This document shows positions 60,910 through 64,000 of a stretch of 64,000 bases of DNA, one piece after another. Each line of letters starts with the position of its first letter. The first letter of the stretch is position 1. Origin of the DNA: Akkermansiaceae bacterium UBA2381 (GTDB lineage Bacteria > Verrucomicrobiota > Verrucomicrobiia > Verrucomicrobiales > DEV007). The notes beneath the pieces are model-generated. The model was given only the letters and a program-made list of their open reading frames with translations. It made no database searches and was not told the DNA's origin. Location: assembly GCA_002344215.1 (NCBI GenBank), contig DDSV01000028.1, positions 192,289-256,288 of the forward strand, read 5' to 3'. The position numbers were made by a program, and so were the translations under genes.

Positions 60910-62205
60910 TCAAGCAAAAACATCCATGACCGGTTTGCCATGGTTGCCCTGGGTGAATGGGCGATTGCTCGATGACTTCGCCACTTCGTCTATCGGAAGT
61001 CCGAGACTCCACCCGATCGTGGCGAGAAAATCCTGTACTTTGACTTCTTTCTCAGCCACGGCGAAACCCTGGTCGTCACTCGATCCGTAAACGAAGCCTC
61101 CTTTCACGCCGCCCCCGGCGAGGAGGGTGGTGAAGACGCGGGGATGGTGATCGCGACCGGCATTGTCGTTGATCTTGGGTGTGCGCCCGAATTCCGAACA
61201 GAGCACGACGAGGGTGGTCTCAAGGAGACCGCGATCCTTGAGATCAGTCAAGAGAGCGGAAAGGGCGACGTCGAGTTCCGTGCCCCGATCCTCAAGTTCC
61301 TCTTCGATATTGTTGTGCATGTCCCACCCGCCTCCGGCGACTTCGACATAGCGGATTCCCTTTTCAACGAGACGACGGGCGAGGAGAAAGCCCTGTCCGA
61401 GTTTGTTGTCGCCGTAGCTCGCGCGCAGTGCTTCGGGTTCGTCATCAAGTCGGAACGCGGCCAGATCGGTGCTTGCCATGATGTTCACGGTCTTCTCGTA
61501 AAACTGGGTGTAGCTCTCCACGGCAGCGGTCTTGAATCGCTCGCGAAATCCGGAATCAAGCTTGTCGAGCATGGCAAGGCGTTTGGCCATCACCCCGGCG
61601 TCGGCATCGCTCGTCGAGTATTGCAGCCCTGCCTCGGGATCGAGAATGGGAAGCGGTGAAAAGCTTGAGGAGAAAAAGCCGTTTCCGTTTTCGGGTTGCC
61701 GGTTGATACAGACACTGGAGGGAAGCGTGTCGTGGCTCGGACCCTTGAAGTGCTGGGCCCAGGCGCCGATGTTCGGGTGTTTGATCGTTCCGCGCTGCTC
61801 GTAGCCGCTGCGGATCAGATACTGACCACTCGCGTGAACTCCGGTCTTCGAGGTCATACTCCGGATGAGGCTGATTTTGTCGCCGTGTTTGGCGAGATTC
61901 ACCATCGTTCCGCCGAGTTGGAAATCCGCGTTCGTCGCGATCGGTGCCTTGGGCCCTTGGGTGGCGCCTTCTTTGGGGTCGAGCGTGTCGATATGGCTCA
62001 TGCCGCCCACCATCTGGAGAAAGATGATGTTCTTCGCTTTGCCGAAACCGGGTCCGCCGGGAATCGCGGCGGCGGCGACTGCCTCGTCGGCACCGAATCC
62101 GGCACGGGCCGCTCCGTGCAGCACGGTGACACCGAGCGCGGTTTTGGCCCATCGTTCGCAGAAGGCGCGACGGCTGAGGGGATCGAGGGAATTTTGCAGT
62201 TTCAT
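60910..62205 (-). CDS. Tat-exported DUF1501 protein
   Basis: A 431-residue protein with a Tat signal (SRRAFCERWAKTALG). The body contains NIIFLQMVGGMSHIDTLDPK, GWDMHNNIEEELEDRGTELD and VLCSEFGRTPKIN, typical of the DUF1501 proteins related to alkaline-phosphatase/sulphatase folds and very abundant in Planctomycetes and Verrucomicrobia. They are nearly always next to a DUF1549/DUF1553 gene, as here. The biochemical role is unknown, but genome context points to polysaccharide breakdown. Confidence 0.92.
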   Translation of the reverse strand: MKLQNSLDPLSRRAFCERWAKTALGVTVLHGAARAGFGADEAVAAAAIPGGPGFGKAKNIIFLQMVGGMSHIDTLDPKEGATQGPKAPIATNADFQLGGTMVNLAKHGDKISLIRSMTSKTGVHASGQYLIRSGYEQRGTIKHPNIGAWAQHFKGPSHDTLPSSVCINRQPENGNGFFSSSFSPLPILDPEAGLQYSTSDADAGVMAKRLAMLDKLDSGFRERFKTAAVESYTQFYEKTVNIMASTDLAAFRLDDEPEALRASYGDNKLGQGFLLARRLVEKGIRYVEVAGGGWDMHNNIEEELEDRGTELDVALSALLTDLKDRGLLETTLVVLCSEFGRTPKINDNAGRDHHPRVFTTLLAGGGVKGGFVYGSSDDQGFAVAEKEVKVQDFLATIGWSLGLPIDEVAKSSSNRPFTQGNHGKPVMDVFA

Positions 62206-62230
62206 GAGAATAGGAGAAAACAGGTTCGAA

Positions 62231-64000
62231 TTACTCGACAAAAACAAACTCACGGGTGTTGAAGAGGACCCAGGTGAGGTCGCGCATCGTGAGACCGTTC
62301 TTGAGACCCTCGACGGCGGTGGCCAGTTCCTGAGGTTCAGGTTTGCGACTGAAGAAGCTGAGGTAAAGACTTTCGACTTTCTCTTCGGGCGTTGAAAGCG
62401 CGGAAGCCGTTTGCACGACGAGTGAGTCGTCCTGCCCGATGACTTCCTGGGCCTCACCATTCATGAGCATAAGGACCTGCGGGATACTGCCCTCCGTACT
62501 CTGGCTGTCGGCAATTTGCCGGTCGCTCTGGCCGAACATGCGCAGGAAATGCTGGTCTTTCTCCGGTTGTGGCAGCTCCGAGGCGCGAGCGAGGACGAGC
62601 CCGTTTCGAACGGGCGGGGCTGCGGTGAGATCTTCTTCGCCGCTTTCCTCTTTCATCCGGTTCATCATGCGTTTCTTCCTCGGGCTGTTGGCCTTCGGAC
62701 TTCCGCCTTTGCCGCCGTATTGACGCATGCTCGAGATGGCAACTTCGATCTTCGACTTAAGTTCCTCCGGAGAAGCGCCTCCGGCAAAATCGATGTTCAT
62801 CACCTTTTCATATTGCTCTCCGCGGTGCCCTTTGAACTGGTCCAGATCTTGCCCGATGACGAGCGTGGCGCATGAGTCCCATGCCTGCTCGGCGCTCATG
62901 CGACGGAGGATCGGGCCGGGGAAAAGATAGGGTGTATTGTCAGCCAGTTCATAGCTCGTGGCTTCGCGCTGATAGGTCTGCGTGTTGTAGAGGAGACGCA
63001 TGAACTGCTTCAAATCGAATTCAAGCCGCACCATCTCCGAAGCGAGATGGTGGAGCAGGGCCGGATTGACACTGGCCTCGGGTTCATCCAGATCGGTGAT
63101 GGGTTCACGGACCCCGAGGCCAAAAGCCCGTTTCCAGAGTCGGTTTGCGATGGTCATGGCAAAGCGGGGATTTTCCGGTGAGGTCATCCAGGTGGCGAAC
63201 TGGGTGCGCAGTTCCACGTCAGTAGAGCCGGTAGCGTCCGGCAAGGCAGGTGTCTCTTTGGTATCAGACCAGGAGATCAGTTTCGGCGCGACCGGATCAC
63301 CGGGTTTCGCATCGTCGTATTGATAGTCATCGGGCAGTTTCAGCGTGTTTTCGCCGGTGTCTTCAACCGCCATGCCGTTCACCCGGAGAACGTTTTTCGC
63401 CTGCTGCAGCATCCGTTTGTCATCAATTGACTGAAGCACCTGGCGCATTCCCCGCTGATTGCCGCCCTTGGATCCCTTCGCTCCGTATGTCTCGGTCGCT
63501 CCGAAAAAGGCGGCCATCTCATAGAAGTCGCGCTGGGTCCAGTCAGCGAAGGGATGGTCGTGGCACTGGGCACAGGAGACATTCGCGCCGAGAAAGGTGC
63601 TGAGGGTGAGACTGAGATTATCGAGCCGCATTCCCGCATCGCGAAGCAGGTAGCCGGTGGCCCCGTTTTCGAGCAATTTCCCGTCGGCGGTCATCATCGC
63701 GAAGACCATCTTGTCCCAGGGTTCATTGGCGGCGATCTGCCCTTTGAGCCAATCCTGGTAGGTGTAGTAGCGCACCTTATTGGCATCGTCGGCCAGACGC
63801 ATCATGTCGGCGAAGTAATTGAAGAGGTGGCTGCGATAGCCGTCGGACTCGAGAAGTTGATCGATGACTTTGGACCGCTTCGAGAGACTCGTGTCACTGA
63901 TGAACTCAAGAGCTTCCGCGCTGGTCGGGATGCGTCCGGCAATATCGAGATAAATGCGCCGGACGAACTGCTCATCCGAGGCGAGAGGATTCGGCTTTTG
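62231..64000 (-). CDS. DUF1549/DUF1553 cytochrome-like protein, 5' end outside the window
   Basis: At least 589 residues, still open at the right edge. The first visible part reads DEQFVRRIYLDIAGRIPTSA, the DUF1549 signature. CAQCHDHPFADWTQRDFYEM, with a CxxCH haem motif, follows near residue 150, and then DUF1553 (NPRFAMTIANRLWKRAFGLG, RRMSAEQAWDSCA). These proteins are probably exported haem proteins of PVC bacteria. The stop lies 25 bases before the DUF1501 start. The N-terminal signal peptide and any further cytochrome domain are cut off. Confidence 0.93.
   Translation of the reverse strand, partial: QKPNPLASDEQFVRRIYLDIAGRIPTSAEALEFISDTSLSKRSKVIDQLLESDGYRSHLFNYFADMMRLADDANKVRYYTYQDWLKGQIAANEPWDKMVFAMMTADGKLLENGATGYLLRDAGMRLDNLSLTLSTFLGANVSCAQCHDHPFADWTQRDFYEMAAFFGATETYGAKGSKGGNQRGMRQVLQSIDDKRMLQQAKNVLRVNGMAVEDTGENTLKLPDDYQYDDAKPGDPVAPKLISWSDTKETPALPDATGSTDVELRTQFATWMTSPENPRFAMTIANRLWKRAFGLGVREPITDLDEPEASVNPALLHHLASEMVRLEFDLKQFMRLLYNTQTYQREATSYELADNTPYLFPGPILRRMSAEQAWDSCATLVIGQDLDQFKGHRGEQYEKVMNIDFAGGASPEELKSKIEVAISSMRQYGGKGGSPKANSPRKKRMMNRMKEESGEEDLTAAPPVRNGLVLARASELPQPEKDQHFLRMFGQSDRQIADSQSTEGSIPQVLMLMNGEAQEVIGQDDSLVVQTASALSTPEEKVESLYLSFFSRKPEPQELATAVEGLKNGLTMRDLTWVLFNTREFVFVE

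Noticed and set aside
1..64000. tRNA or rRNA genes
   Set aside because: No cloverleaf, CCA-ended or rRNA-like stretch was recognised by eye. A tRNA search program would be decisive.

Overview
The window is a dense bacterial chromosome segment of moderately high GC, best read as a member of the Verrucomicrobiota (PVC superphylum). The main grounds are a DUF1549/DUF1553 cytochrome-like protein next to a Tat-exported DUF1501 protein and a ThuA protein, beta-propeller proteins fused to CxxCH haem sites, several Tat-exported sugar-isomerase-like TIM barrels, a post-SET-containing SET protein, and a small basic protein of the kind seen in this group. Start codons almost never have a Shine-Dalgarno purine tract upstream; many leaders are pyrimidine-rich instead. 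No tRNA, rRNA, CRISPR array, complete insertion sequence or prophage was seen. Taxonomy and functions are inferred from reading the translations, not from searches.

Layout. 0-5 kb: GntP-type sugar-acid permease, then a GT4 glycosyltransferase, an LpxH-like phosphoesterase and PhoU. 5-6.2 kb: rplM-rpsI on the minus strand with a clear intrinsic terminator and an 11-bp tandem repeat. 6.5-11.5 kb: exported proteins, a polysaccharide pyruvyl transferase-like protein, a degenerate class III cyclase, and recR. 11.6-14.3 kb: a minus-strand envelope-stress-like module of thioredoxin, ECF sigma factor, single-pass membrane protein and a catalytically dead trypsin-like/PDZ protein. 14.5-20.3 kb: a Tat-exported TIM barrel, a methyltransferase, a kinase-like protein, a phospholipid operon (CDP-alcohol transferase, PlsC, CdsA) and a MazG-type pyrophosphohydrolase. 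20.3-27.7 kb: a GT21-like glycosyltransferase with a long tail, an orphan LolD/MacB-type ATPase, a second sigma factor, an SGNH hydrolase, RluD and a flippase.

27.9-38.2 kb: two exported propeller/cytochrome proteins, a thioredoxin-like protein, a LysM lipoprotein, a SET protein, a DsbD-alpha-like protein and SMC with an acidic insertion. A 29-bp near-perfect palindrome lies just upstream of smc. 38.8-41.3 kb: a four-gene plus-strand cluster (small acidic protein, GAF protein, cytoplasmic subtilase, PqqD-like membrane protein). This is the best candidate here for an undescribed system. 41.3-47.8 kb: PHP phosphoesterase, glucuronate isomerase, a thioesterase-GNAT fusion, a TIM barrel, a membrane protein and MiaB. 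48-64 kb: a very large discoidin/SGNH/propeller/cytochrome fusion, a pilin-like protein, SDR, DUF2752, a sugar-acid dehydratase, a sorbosone/glucose-dehydrogenase-like propeller, a cNMP-binding protein, DUF5069, and the ThuA-DUF1501-DUF1553 set, which runs off the right edge.

Together the genes suggest a heterotroph that degrades carbohydrates. Sugar-acid uptake and breakdown (GntP, UxaC, IlvD/Edd-type dehydratase, SDR) and many exported redox or sugar-binding proteins sit among ordinary housekeeping genes.
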